64,000 bases of DNA from Symbiodinium natans (GCA_905221605.1 CAJNDS010000857.1:190817-254816), one strand, 5' to 3'. Numbered from the stretch's first letter, positions 21,401 through 31,431 are shown. A program made the numbers and translations. The notes: generated by a model not told the origin, from the sequence alone.

Positions 21401-21542
21401 TTTAGGGTTTAGAGTTTAGGGTTAGGGTTTAGGGTTTAGGGTTTCGGGTTTAGGGCTAGGGTGCCTTTAGGAATCCCCCCCCCAGGGCGGACCGCCACGG
21501 AGTCCATGGAGATGAACTGCACCAGCGTCATCCTCGGAGGAA
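15340..21542 (-). CDS. Voltage-gated cation channel, 3 prime part, multi-exon
   Basis: Exons on the minus strand rebuild the pore and S6 of a four-domain-type cation channel in the plasma or an internal membrane. 21542-21493: pore helix, VPPRMTLVQFISMDSVA. 20705-20646: AIYRPLVMKDWTLAIYFHAA. 18553 to about 18523: ILILLVFVAG. 18071 to about 18005: VLMNLVTAVIVNSAFEQASQ, the classic end of S6. 15375-15340 lies in an exon with a complete EF-hand loop, expected in the cytosolic tail. The first join (GT-AG intron 20706-21492) and the second (GC-AG intron 18554-20645) are in phase. The third is ambiguous by one or two bases because of a G run. The exon linking S6 to the EF-hand is not proven; 16349-16271 (EDLVRTFQKLAPAVAKKQL) is a candidate. 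Upstream exons were not found. Ion selectivity cannot be told. Confidence 0.75.
15378..15424. repeat. Poly-G tract (about 46 bp)
   Basis: Uninterrupted G on the plus strand. On the minus strand it is a C tract that directly abuts the CAG acceptor of the EF-hand exon. Confidence 0.95.
15453..15637. repeat. TTTAGGG array
   Basis: Clean TTTAGGG units to about 15565, then TTTAGGGG and TTCAGGG variants. Confidence 0.95.
15640..17000. other. Unique DNA with short CCCTAAA tracts
   Basis: Short tracts at 16090-16270, 16612-16640 and 16887-16945, and a poly-G run at 16500-16520. The open minus-strand segment 16349-16271 may be an exon of the channel gene. Nothing else is recognised. Confidence 0.5.
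17001..17665. repeat. TTTAGGG arrays around a unique island
   Basis: Arrays at 17001-17144 (about 20 units) and 17566-17665. The island between them contains a G run at 17306-17323 and nothing recognised. Confidence 0.9.
18161..18235. mobile_element. TIR element, family J
   Basis: The ends GGCCTACTTTTCTGTAGGTT and GACCTACAAAACTGTAGGTT are imperfect inverted copies, and each half is also partly self-complementary. It lies inside the intron between the two S6 exons of the channel gene. Confidence 0.6.
18597..18952. repeat. TTTAGGG array, island, CCCTAAA array
   Basis: TTTAGGG units 18597-18680 and CCCTAAA units 18884-18952 face each other across a 200-bp unique island. All of it lies inside the 2.1-kb channel intron 18554-20645. 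Confidence 0.92.
19674..19780. repeat. TTTAGGG array in channel intron
   Basis: About 15 clean units. The preceding 19320-19670 is unique DNA with nothing recognised. Confidence 0.95.
19835..19912. mobile_element. TIR element, family D, left part
   Basis: It starts CTACTATTTCCTTAAGAACC, the family D terminus, and keeps the internal TATTCTTCCTTATATGGGC motif. The right terminus is missing; a CCCTAAA array (19918-20046) replaces it. Confidence 0.65.
19918..20046. repeat. CCCTAAA array
   Basis: About 17 units with a few TTAAACC and CCCTGAA variants, within the channel intron. Confidence 0.95.
20188..20335. repeat. TTTAGGG then TTTCGGG array
   Basis: Clean TTTAGGG to about 20308, followed by TTTCGGG units. 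Within the channel intron. Confidence 0.93.
20471..20583. mobile_element. TIR element, family F
   Basis: The ends ACTTGGGGGTTCAGGGTACT and TAAGTACCATGAACCCCAAA are inverted copies. An inner pair, AGAACCCAATTCTAAG and AGAATTGGGTTCTAAG, adds a second stem. It lies inside the 2.1-kb channel intron. Confidence 0.8.
20926..21295. repeat. TTTAGGG array facing CCCTAAA array in channel intron
   Basis: TTTAGGG 20926-21117, an 85-bp island, then CCCTAAA/CCCGAAA 21204-21295. Both lie within the intron 20706-21492 between the pore helix and the following exon. Confidence 0.92.
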
Positions 21543-21957
21543 CTGTCGGGTGGAGTGCTTAGGGTTTAGGGTTCAGAGTTTAGGGTTGAGGGTTTAGGTT
21601 CACAAATAAGGGTGTACGTTAGTATCGTCTACGATACCGAACTGCACTGCCCCATGCCATGAACCCTCTACTCTAAATCCCAAACCCTGAACCCTGAACC
21701 CTGAACCCTGAAAGCGCCACCGCCTAAACTCGCTTTTTCCAGAAATCCATGCCAGGCAGAACCAAGTCGGGATTTCAGTTGGAGTCGGGGGGGGGGGGGG
21801 GCCCCCCTGGGACGCGGTCGCGTTCAGGGTTCTTAGGGTCTTAGGACTGTTGGAAGGTTTAGGGGGTTTAGGGGGTTTAGGGGTTCTTTTGGGGCATTGG
21901 GGCCGTGGCTTTGGTACAGGATCCCATGACAGGCGTGAAACCCAAAACCCAAAACCC

Positions 21958-22035
21958 AAAACCCAAAACCCTAAACCCTAAACCCTAAACCCTAAACCCT
22001 AAAACCTAAACCTCAACCCTAAACCCTAAACCCTA
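21958..22035. repeat. CCCTAAA tract
   Basis: CCCAAAA units pass into CCCTAAA units. Confidence 0.9.
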
Positions 22036-22127
22036 CCAGACCTAACAGTGATGCCGCTCACGCCGTCGTCGCGGCCGTGATGGGGGCTCAGTCCTGTGTG
22101 GAACGTGGAACGTGTAGGGATTGTAAA

Positions 22128-22216
22128 GGGTTTAGGGTTTAGGGTTGAGGGTTGAGGGTTGAGGGTTGAGGGTGGAGGGTGGAGGGTTGAGGGTTGAGGG
22201 TTGAGGGTGGAGGGTG

Positions 22217-22254
<38 letters not shown>

Positions 22255-22293
22255 GGTGGAGGGTTGAGGGTTGAGGGTTGAGGGTGGAGGGTG

Positions 22294-22338
<45 letters not shown>

Positions 22339-22348
22339 GGTTGGGGGT

Positions 22349-22394
<46 letters not shown>

Positions 22395-22400
22395 GGTTTC
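22128..22400. repeat. TTGAGGG variant array
   Basis: About 37 units, almost all TTGAGGG with interspersed GTGGAGG units, and only two TTTAGGG units at the left edge. This is a homogenised variant of the telomere-like repeat. Confidence 0.96.
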
Positions 22401-22677
22401 GCGTTTAGGGTTTCGGGTTTAGGATTTGGGGTTTAGGTTTTACGGTGGAAGGTTTAGGGTGTGTGCTTAGGGGCTTTAGGGGCTTCACAGATTTGCTGGG
22501 TTGGGGGTTTGGACTTGCGCTAAAGGATTCTACGTGATCGATCATGCGAGGAATCTCAGATTAGGGATAACCTTTTTGGGAATCCACGAATTATGATTGT
22601 AATATATAGTAATCTTTTGCCGGTGCATGGACAGGGGTTTCTTATTATGGGGAGGTATTCGGGGTTTAGGAAATCGG

Positions 22678-22815
22678 GGGGGGGGGGAGGGGGGAGGGGG
22701 GAGGGGGGGGGGGGGAGGGGGGAGGGGGGAGGGGGGGGGGGGAGGGGGGAGGGGGGAGGGGGGGGGGGGGGGGGAGGGGGGGGGGGGGGGAGGGGGGAGG
22801 GGGGGGGGGGGGGGG
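22678..22815. repeat. Poly-purine GGGGGGA tract
   Basis: About 137 bp of G runs broken only by single A. Expected to form G-quadruplex or triplex structures. Open frames here are not genes. Confidence 0.95.
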
Positions 22816-22823
22816 TGGGTGGC

Positions 22824-22850
22824 TTAAATAGGGTCTATTTGGAAGCTGGG
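22824..22850. mobile_element. Family K terminus next to a G tract
   Basis: The sequence TTAAATAGGGTCTATTTGGA is identical to the terminus of the element at 30717-30824. In both places this end abuts a G/C homopolymer. Confidence 0.65.
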
Positions 22851-22909
22851 ACTCGGGTTTTCTTATAGCCATACACGTTTCCACGAGGGTACGCTGCTGT
22901 CACGTCAGT

Positions 22910-25545
22910 CGTACTATGGAGGCCTCAGGAACAAGAACCAGGTAGTTCCTCTTTTCTCTTCTCTTTTTCTCCTCAATCCTAAAGTCGAAGGCTCTCGTGA
23001 GGAGAAGAGAAGGGAGAGAAGGAGGGAAAGATAAGAGGAACACGATTTTCATGGGAAGAGCCAAGAAAAGAATAGAAGAGAGATAAAACAAGGCGCAAAG
23101 AAGATGGTACTCTTCTTTATCTATCCTCTCTCCCTTATCTCTCCGTTCCCTCTGTCTTTTCGAAATGAGAAAAACAAAAAGAAAGATGAAAAGAAGAAGG
23201 GTTAGGAAAAGAGCCGAAGAGATAGGCCGAAAAGAGGGGTATGGTGAAGTACGGCAAAGGTCCACGCACAAGGAGTCACCTTCTGCTTACCCTTCCACTG
23301 CTTGATTTTACAAGCTCCTTTCTTGTGTTTTATCAGTTAAAATTAAAAGGAAACAGAAGGAGAGAAGGGAAAGGGAAGTGAGAGGGGAGAGACAACAAGG
23401 AGGCCATTTTAATTTCCTGTGAGTTATCAAAAGGAATGCAATATTATGGGAAGAGCAATGGAAAAAAGAGTGGAAGAGAAATTAAGACAGGAGAGGGAGG
23501 TGCAAAAATAAGGCAAAGAGAAGATGGTGCCGTTTTCATCTCACCTCTCGTTCTTATCTTCCTCTTCTCTGGTTCTTTTCCCTGTGAAATAAAAAAACAA
23601 AAGGAAGGACAATGAACATATAAAGGAACCCGTTTTCGTTTTCCGTTTGGGCACAAGGAAAAAACAGAGGCGATAGGGCGAGAGGAGGGGTTTGCTGAAG
23701 CATGGGGAGGGTGTACGGGCAAGGGGCCAACTCCGCCCACTTCCCCCATCCATTGAAAGAGGAAAAGGAAACAGGGCCTCCATTCCCCTCTTATTCTTCC
23801 TTTCTTGCGTTTTTGTCGTTTAGAAGGGAACAGGAGAAGAGGAGGGAGAGAGAAGGAGAGAGGAGACATAAAAAGGGTTGCATTTTTAATGGGAAGAGCA
23901 AAGAAAAGACCAGAAGAGAGATGATGGGAGAAGAGGGGGAGACAAAACAAGGCGCACAGAAAATGGGCAGATAAGAAGAGAGGAAAGGGAATGACCAAGT
24001 ACAATGAGGAGTTCTTCAATTTCCCTCCCTATCTCTTATGTTACTTTTCCTTCTTGTGGGGTGTCCCTTTTTCTCTTGAAGATGCAGAAAACGATTGAAA
24101 AGGACACCCGTTCCATCGCCCATATGTAGGGAAAAAGAGAGAGAATCATGAGCATCAGCTGGGCTTGCTGCCAATCCAACATGGGCGTCCCTTTTAATCG
24201 CATTCTGTGTCCTTTTTTCTCGCTTGAAGATGCAGAAAACGATCCAAAAGCACATCTGTTGGAGGAAGAGAGAAGGAGAGAGGAGAGATACCAAGGATTG
24301 CATATTTAATGGGAAGAGCAAGGAAGAGAATAGAAGACAGATGAATAGAGAAGATGGCGCTCTTCTTTATCTATTCTCTCTCCCTTGTTTCTCCCTTCCC
24401 TCTTTCTTTTCGAAATGAGAAAAACAAAAAGGAAGAACTATGAGAAGGAGAAGAGTAAGGAAAGGAACAGAAGAGATAGGCCGAGAGGATGAATATGATG
24501 GAGTATTATGGAAAGGCTCACGCGCAAGGAGTCACCCTCTGCTTACCTTTTCACTGCTTTATCATATGAGTTCCTTTCTTGTGTTTTATCAGTTAAAAGG
24601 AAGCGGAAGAAGAGAAGGGAAAGGGAAGTGAGAGAGGAAAGATAACAAGGATGCTATGTTTCCCGAAGCGTGCTGCAAGGAATAGAAGAGACAGGAAGCA
24701 AGGAGACGGAATCACAAAATAAGGCGCAAAGCTGTACATATCATCTCTCCCTTGTCTCTCCCTATTCCCTTTCGAACTAGAAAAAACCATTCTTGCTTTT
24801 CACAGATAGGTTCCCTCTCTCCTCTTCAGGAAATCCCCTTTCCCTTATGTTGCTTTTTGAAGCGAATAAGAAAAATAGCAGATAAGAAGAGAGGAAAGGG
24901 TCAATTTCCCTCCCTATCTCTTATGTTGCTTTTCCTTCTTGTGGGGTGTCCCTGTTTCTCTTGAAGATGCAGAAAACGATTGAAAAGGACACCCGTTCCA
25001 TCGCCCATGTGTAGGGAAAGAGAGAGAATCATGAGCATCAGCTGGGCTTGCTGCCAATCCAACATGGGCGTCCCTTTTAATCGCAGTCTGTGTCCTTTTT
25101 TCTCGCTTGAAGATGCAGAAAACGATCCAAAAGCACATCTGTTGGAGGAAGAGAGAAGGAGAGAGGAGAGATACCAAGGATTGCATATTTAATGGGAAGA
25201 GCAAGGAAGAGAATAGAAGACAGATGAATAGAGAAGAGGGAGAGACAAAACAAGGCGCAGAGAAGATGGCACTCTTCTTTATCTATTCTCTCTCCCTTGT
25301 TTCTCCCTTCCCTCTTTCTTTTCGAAATGAGAAAAACAAAAAGGAAGAACTATGAGAAGGAGAAGAGTAAGGAAAGGAAAGAAGAGATAGGCCGAGAGGA
25401 TGAATATGATGGAGTATTATGGAAAGGCTCACGCGCAAGGAGTCACCCTCTGCTTACCTTTCCACTGCTTTATCATATGAGTTCCTTTCTTGTGTTTTAT
25501 CAGCAGAAGAGAAGGGAAAAGCAAAAATTGAGCCCAACATTTTAG
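22910..25545. repeat. Purine/pyrimidine-biased block with a 0.9-kb duplication
   Basis: Long alternating GA-rich and CT-rich stretches. The segment 24015-24600 is repeated almost exactly at 24901-25503, the second copy having about 28 extra bases near 25232-25260. A diverged third copy is visible at 23230-23400 (AGGAGTCACCTTCTGCTTAC). Within each unit ATTGAAAAGGACACCC and GGGCGTCCCTTTTAAT form an inverted repeat. Open frames on both strands are low-complexity and not supported as genes. Confidence 0.85.
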
Positions 25546-26866
25546 GACCAGGGCTTGCGATCTGACTCTTTGGAGCCAAAATCTTAGGGACCAGGGCTTG
25601 CGATGTTACTCTTTGGAGCAAGAAATGAGCCCAAAATCTTAAAGACCGGGGCTTGCGATTTCACCTTTTGGAGCAAATACTGGGCCCAAAATCTTAGGGA
25701 CCAGGGCTTGCAATTTGACTCCGTGGAGCACAAATCGACCCCGAAATCTTAGGGACCAGGGCTTGCGATTTGACTCTGTGGAGCACAAATCGACCCCGAC
25801 AACTTAGGGACCAGGGCTTGCGATTTGACTCTTTGGAGCAAAAATCGACCCAAAAATCTAAGGGACCAGGGCTTGCGATTTTACTCTTTGGCGCAAAAAC
25901 TGGGCCCCAAATCTTAGGGACCAGGGCTTGCGATGTCACTCTTTGGAGCAAAATTGAACCCAAAGTCTTAGGGACCAGGGCTTGCGATTTGACTCTTTGG
26001 AGCAAAAACTGTGCCCAAAATCTTAGGGAGCAGGGTTTGCGATTTGACTCTTTGGAGCAAAAACTGGGCCCCAAATCTTAGGGACCAGGGCTTGCGGTTT
26101 GACTCTTTGGAGCAAAAATTGAACCCAAAATCTTAGGGACCAGGGCTTGCGATTTGACTCTTTGAACCAAAAACTGGGCCCAAAATCTTAGGGACAAGGG
26201 CTTGCGATGTCACTTTTTGGAGCAAAAAATGAACCCAAAATCTTAGGGACCAGGGCTTGCGATTGGACTCTTTGGAGCAAAAACTGGGCCCCAAATCTTA
26301 GGGACCAGGGCTTGCGATTTGACTCTTTGGAGCAAAAATTGAACCCAAAATCTTAGGGACCAGGGCTTGCGATTTGACTCTTCGGAGCAAAAACTGGGCC
26401 CAAGATCTTAGGGACCAGGGCTTGCGATGTCACTCTTTGGAGCAAAAATGAACCAAAATCTTAGGGACCAGGGCCTGCGATTTGACTCTTTGGAGCAAAA
26501 ATTGAACCCAAAATCTTAGGGACCAGGGCTTGCGATTTGACTCTTTGGAGCAAAAACTGGGCCCAAGATCTTAGGGACCAGGGCTTGCGATGTCACTCTT
26601 TGGAGCAAAAAATGAACCCAAAATCTTAGGGACCAGGGCTTGCGATTTGACTCTTTGGAGCAAAAACTGGGCCCCAAATCTTAGGGACCAGGGCTTGCGA
26701 TGTCACTCTTTGGAGCAAAAAACGAACCCAAAATCTTAAGGACCAGGGCTTGCGATGTCACTCTTTGGAGCAAAAATTGAACCCAAAATCTTAGGGACCA
26801 GGACTTGCGATGTCACTCTTTGGAGCAAAAACTGGGCCCCCAATCTTAGGGACCAGAGCTTGCGAT
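25545..26866. repeat. 55-bp satellite, block 1
   Basis: About 24 tandem copies of a 55-bp unit containing CTTAGGGACCAGGGCTTGCG and CTCTTTGGAGCAAAAA. Two alternating sub-types differ by TTGAACCCAAAAT versus CTGGGCCCCAAAT, and by GATTTGACTC versus GATGTCACTC. The period is not a multiple of three, so the long open frames on both strands are artefacts. Confidence 0.96.
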
Positions 26867-27005
26867 AGTACATCGGGTTTAGGGTTTAGAGTCGAGGGGT
26901 ACACAAGGTGCTTGAAATTCGGGCGCAAGGGCGCAAGGGGGATCCCGGAAGCTCGGGAAGAAATGGGCAATTATGCCCAGGGTTTTTTGTATTCTGACGC
27001 TCAAG
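26867..27005. other. Unique spacer after the satellite
   Basis: Starts with a short TTTAGGG remnant, then GC-rich unique sequence; no gene recognised. Confidence 0.5.
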
Positions 27006-27125
27006 TACTGCTATTTGCCTAAGAGCCCCTCCCCAAAAATCATCGAAAGATACTAATCGCTAGATTGCCCTCATAAGGCAGAAGATTTTCGCTACTTTGA
27101 GGGGGCTCCTAAGCAATTGGTAGAA
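27006..27125. mobile_element. TIR element, family D
   Basis: Ends CTGCTATTTGCCTAAGAGCC and GGGGGCTCCTAAGCAATTGG are inverted copies; interior about 75 bp, non-coding. Confidence 0.75.
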
Positions 27126-27222
27126 TACGGGGGGGTTATGAAATGGAGTTCTATAATTCGCAACTTTCGAGCTTTGGATGCCAGTGGAAGCAGGCACTTG
27201 GGGCTTCGGTTGAAGTCGCACA

Positions 27223-27334
27223 CTTGGTAGCCCTGCAACCATATTATAGTAAGGGCACCCCTTTTCTGGGTTGGTTATTTTATAAGGGAACCCATAACCA
27301 AAAAAAGGGTAAAGGGTGCCACTGGGCTACCAAG
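27223..27334. mobile_element. TIR element, family A, uninterrupted reference copy
   Basis: 112 bp with perfect 11-bp ends, CTTGGTAGCCC and GGGCTACCAAG. Between them are AAGGGCACCCCTTTT, GGTTGGTTATTTTATAAG and AAAAGGGTAAAGGGTGCC, the shared core of the family. CACA occurs on both flanks as a likely target duplication. No telomere-like insert. Confidence 0.88.
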
Positions 27335-27356
27335 CACAAGAGTAGCCTAGGAATGA

Positions 27357-27474
27357 GAAACCTACCTTTGGAGTAGACCCTGGAAAAAAAGTATATACCT
27401 TTTAGGTATAAGTAGCTATAATAGGAACTCAGACCCAAAAAAAGTATTAAAGTACAGTACTCCAAAACCCAGGA
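27357..27474. mobile_element. TIR element, family L, copy 1
   Basis: About 118 bp. It differs at only about four positions from 54210-54322. The ends carry TTTGGAGTA and TACTCCAAA as a short inverted repeat. AT-rich non-coding core. Confidence 0.75.
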
Positions 27475-27554
27475 AAAGGGTTGCCCTCTTTGTTTCTAAA
27501 GGGGCGTATGGGTCTGGGGGACCCTAAACCCCCCCAAGACAGGGCACAGGGCCG

Positions 27555-28290
27555 ACTGTGGTCACTCTTTGGAGCAAAAATTGAACCCAAAATCTTAGGG
27601 ACCAGGGCTTGCGATTTGACTCTTCGGAGCAAAAACTGGGCCCCAAATCTTAGGGACCAGGGCTTGCGATGTTACTCTTTGGAGCAAAGATTGAACCCAA
27701 AATCTTAGGGACCAGGGCTTGCGATTTGACCCTTTGGAGCAAAAACTGGGCCCAAAATCTTAGGGACCAGGGCTTGCGATTTGACTCTTTGGAGCAACTG
27801 GGCCCAAGATCTTAGGGACCAGGGCTTGCGATGTCACTCTTTTGGGCAAGAAATGAGCCCAAAATCTTAGGGAGCAGGGCTTGCGATTTGACCCTTTGGA
27901 GCAAAAACTGTGCCCCAAATCTTAGGGACCAGGGCTTGCGGTTTGACTCTGTGGAGCAAAAATTGAACCCGAAATCTTCGGGACCAGGGCTTGCGATTTG
28001 ACTCTTCGGAGCAAGAAATGAGCCCAAAATCTTAAGGACCAGGGCTTGCTTTGGAGCAAAAAACTGAGTCCAAAATCTTAGGGACCAGGGCTTGCGATTT
28101 GACTCTTTGGAGCAAAAACTGGGCCCCAAATAATAGGGACCAGGGCTTGCGATGTTACTCTTTGGGGCAAGAAATGAGCCCAAAATCTTAGGGACCAGGG
28201 CTTGCGATGTTACTCTTTGGGGCAAGAAATGAGCTCAAAATCTTAGGGACCAGGGCTTGCGATGTCACTTTTTGGAGCAAAAACTGTGCC
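27555..28290. repeat. 55-bp satellite, block 2
   Basis: About 13 more copies of the unit seen at 25545-26866, some shortened. The insertion of unrelated DNA carrying at least three TIR elements (26867-27554) separates the two blocks. Confidence 0.95.
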
Positions 28291-28294
28291 CTAG

Positions 28295-28645
28295 TATTGG
28301 GGGAGGAGGGCTCGTGATTTAGTATTGGGAGGAGGCCCGGGCTCGTAAATTAGTATTGGGGGAGGCCCGGCTCGTGATTTAGTATTGCGGGAGGCCCGGG
28401 CTCGTGATTTAGTATTGGGGGGAGGCCCGGGCTCGTGATTTAGTATTGGGGGGAGGCCCGGCCTCGTAATTTGGAGGCCCGGGCTCGTGATTTAGCCCGG
28501 GCTCGTGATTTAGTATTGGGGGGAGGCCCGGGCTCGTGATTTAGTATTGCGGGAAGGCCCGGGCTCGTAATTTAGTATTGGGGGGAGGCCCGGGCTCGTG
28601 ATTTAGTATTGGGGGGAGGCCCGGGCTCGTGGTTTAGTATTGGGG
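28295..28645. repeat. 31-bp satellite
   Basis: About eleven copies of GATTTAGTATTGGGGGGAGG followed by CCCGGGCTCGT, with small indels. It directly follows the 55-bp satellite. Confidence 0.95.
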
Positions 28646-28674
28646 GGAGGAGGATGCCCCAGCCCCCACCCCCC

Positions 28675-29375
28675 ATTTGGAAATAAATGAATTAATTGAA
28701 TTAATTGAAATAATTGAATTAATTCAATTAATTCAATTAATTCATTTATTTCCAAAGGGTAGGTGGAATTAATTGAATTAATTGATTAATTAATTGAATT
28801 AATTGAATTAATTCAATTATTTCAATTAATTCAATTAATTCAATTAATTCATTTATTTCCAAATGGGGGGGATTCCCCAGCCCCCACCCCCCCCCCCTTT
28901 GGAAATAAATGAATTAATTGAATCAATTGAATTAATTGAATTAATTGAATTAATTGAATTAATTGAATTTCAATTAATTCAATTAATTCATTTATTTCCA
29001 AAGGGGAGGTGGAATTAATTGAATTAGTTGAATTAATTCAATTATTTCAATTAATTCAATTAATTCATTTATTTCCAAAGGGGGGGAGGGGTGGGGGCTG
29101 GGGAATCCCCCCATTTGGAAATAATTGAATTAATTGAATTAATTGAATTAATTGAATTAATTGAATTAATTGAATTAATTGAATCAATTCAATTAATTCA
29201 ATTATTTCAATTAATTCAATTAATTCAATTAATTCCACCCCCCCTTTGGAAATAAATGAATTAATTGAATTAATTGAATTAATTGAATTAATTCAAGTAA
29301 TTCAATTAATTCAATTAATTCATTTATTTCCAAAGGGGGGGGGTGGGGGCTGGGGAATCCCCGGAAATTAATGAA
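28675..29375. repeat. AATTAATTG palindromic satellite, block 1
   Basis: Repeated hairpins. GGAAATAAATGAATTAATTG repeats rise into CAATTAATTCATTTATTTCC, with CCCCCCTTT or AAAGGGGGG clamps between hairpins. At least five hairpins are visible. AT-only arms with GC clamps make each unit almost perfectly self-complementary. Confidence 0.93.
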
Positions 29376-29394
29376 CTAATTGAACGAAATTATT

Positions 29395-30110
29395 TAAACT
29401 ATCGCGGCTCGATTTGGCCAAATTTTGCCGGGCAGCCTGCGGGCAAAATTTGGCCAAATCGGGCTGCTCTTCGTATGCCATGAGAAATGCGCGGCTCGAT
29501 TTGGCCAAATTTTGCCCGGAGGCTGCCCGGCAAAATTTGGCCAAATCGAGCCGCGCATTTCTCAGCGCGTACGACGAGCAGCCCGATTTAGCCAAATTTT
29601 GCCCGCAGACTTCCCGGCAAAATTTGGCCAAACCGAGCCGCGATAGTTTAAATAATTTCGGGCCTCCAGAAAGGCGCGGCTCGATTTGGCCAGATTTTGC
29701 CGGGCAGTCTGCGGGCAAAATTTGGCCAAATCGGGCTGCTCGTCGAACGCGATGAGAAATGCGCGGCTCGATTTGGCCAAATTTTGCCGGGCAGCCTCCG
29801 GGCAATTTGGCCAAATCGACCGCGCTGTTTCTGCGGCCCGAGAAGGTTTTAAACTATCCGGCTCGATTTGGCCAAATTTTTTGCCGGGCACTTCCGGGCA
29901 AAATTTGCCAATCGGGCTGCCCTTCGTATGCGAAATGAGAAAATGCGTGGCTCGATTTGGCCAAATTTGCGGAGCTGCCCTGCAAAATTTGGCCCAAATT
30001 CAGCCCCGGATAGTTTAAATCATTTTCGTGTCCTCCGAAGGCGCGGCTTCGATTTGGGCCAATTTTGCCGGGCAGCCCTCCGGCAAAATTTGGCCAATCG
30101 AGCTGGGGGG
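29395..30110. repeat. GC-stem palindromic satellite
   Basis: About five to six units built on TTTGGCCAAA. Each has GCTCGATTTGGCCAAATTTT, then GCCGGGCAGCC, then the inverted arm AAAATTTGGCCAAATCG. Spacers such as CGTATGCCATGAGAAATGCG recur. Units decay toward the right. Both strands show open frames of 100-150 codons with nearly the same peptide, because the DNA is palindromic; they are not genes. Confidence 0.93.
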
Positions 30111-30119
30111 TGGGTTCTG

Positions 30120-30700
30120 GGGAATCCCCCCCATTGGTAAATAAATGATAATTGAATTCATTGATTATTCAATTAATTAAATTTAATTCAATTAAATTTC
30201 CACCCCCCCTTTGGAAATAAATTAATTAATTGAATTAATTGAATTAATTGAATTAATTGAATTAATTGAACTAATTGAATTAATTGAATCAATTCAATTA
30301 ATTCAATTAATTCAATTAATTCAATTAATTCCACCCCCCCCCCCTTTGGAAATAAATGAATTAATTGAATTAATTGAATTAATTGAATTAATTCAATTAA
30401 TTCAATTAATTCAATTAATTCAATTAATTCATTTATTTCCAAAGGGGAGGTGGAATTAATTGAATTAATTGAATTAATTCAATTATTTCAATTATTTCAA
30501 TTAATTCAATTAATTCAATTAATTCATTTATTTCCAAAGGGGGGGTTCAATTAATTCAATTAATTCAATTAATTCAACTAATTCAATTAATTCCACCCCC
30601 CCTTTGGAAATAAATGAATTAATTGAATTAATTGATTAAATTCATTAAATTCCAGGGGAAAGTGGAAATTAAGGAATTTAATGAATTAAATTCTGTCTGT
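30120..30700. repeat. AATTAATTG palindromic satellite, block 2
   Basis: Same hairpin design as 28675-29375, with GGAAATAAAT ends and poly-C/poly-G clamps. The two AT blocks bracket the GC-stem satellite. Confidence 0.93.
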
Positions 30701-30716
30701 GCAACCCTACAGGACC

Positions 30717-30824
30717 TAAAATAGGGTCTATTTGGAACATGGCTCTTGTGAATAAGTATACGTTTTGGGGCCTGTTTTCCTCTTGTAAATACGATTCCCA
30801 GCTTCCAAATAGACCCTATTTAAG
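30717..30824. mobile_element. TIR element, family K
   Basis: Ends TAAAATAGGGTCTATTTGGA and TCCAAATAGACCCTATTTAA form an almost perfect inverted repeat. The right end runs into a C homopolymer (30829-30846). Confidence 0.82.
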
Positions 30825-30846
30825 CTGCCCCCCCCCCCCCCCCCCC

Positions 30847-31278
30847 GCGGCCCCACCATGCCCACATGTATCTAAAAGCAGGGTTCTCCTTGATTACGAG
30901 CGTCCCCAGACGAAATACAAACTCATCAAAATCTTGTGAGGAGCCCGTCGTTCACGCACCACGAACCACCAGAAAGACCCTGACTACTTCATCTAGGCCA
31001 CAGGAGGCCTCAATACCCATCAACCCAACGGGACCACCACTTGGGAGAACCGTCCCCTCTTGGGGGAGATTGAGGTGTTGTGGGTGGGGCTTGGGACAAG
31101 ATTCGGGTTGTACTTTAGAACCCCAGGTAAACCCTAACCCTAAACTAAACCCTAAACCCTAAACAAGGGTGCCCTCCTGGGAGAAGACGGTACGACTGCT
31201 CTCCTGCTACTCCAGCCTTAAAGCAGCCATCCTCCAGCACCCTGCATGTTGAATAAGAGACGGAAGCAGTCGCAATGT
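30847..31278. other. Unique DNA, no gene recognised
   Basis: GC-balanced sequence with one short CCCTAAA tract at 31125-31165. Nothing recognised on either strand. Confidence 0.5.
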
Positions 31279-31431
31279 GGGTTTAGGGTTTAGGGTTTAG
31301 GGTGTAGGGTTTAGGGTTTAGGGTTTAGGGTTTAGGGTTTAGGGTTTAGGGTTTAGGGTTTAGGGTTTAGGGTTTAGGGTTTAGGGTTTAGGGTTTAGGG
31401 TTTAGGGTTTAGGGTTTAGGGTTTAGGGTTT
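31279..31431. repeat. TTTAGGG array
   Basis: About 21 nearly perfect units, directly joined to a family G element on its right. Confidence 0.95.

Noticed and set aside
25694-26081. Repeat protein from the 55-bp satellite
   Set aside because: Open on both strands and the period is not a multiple of three, so the reading frame changes each unit.
29368-30140. Proteins of 100-150 residues on both strands
   Set aside because: By-products of palindromic satellite DNA.
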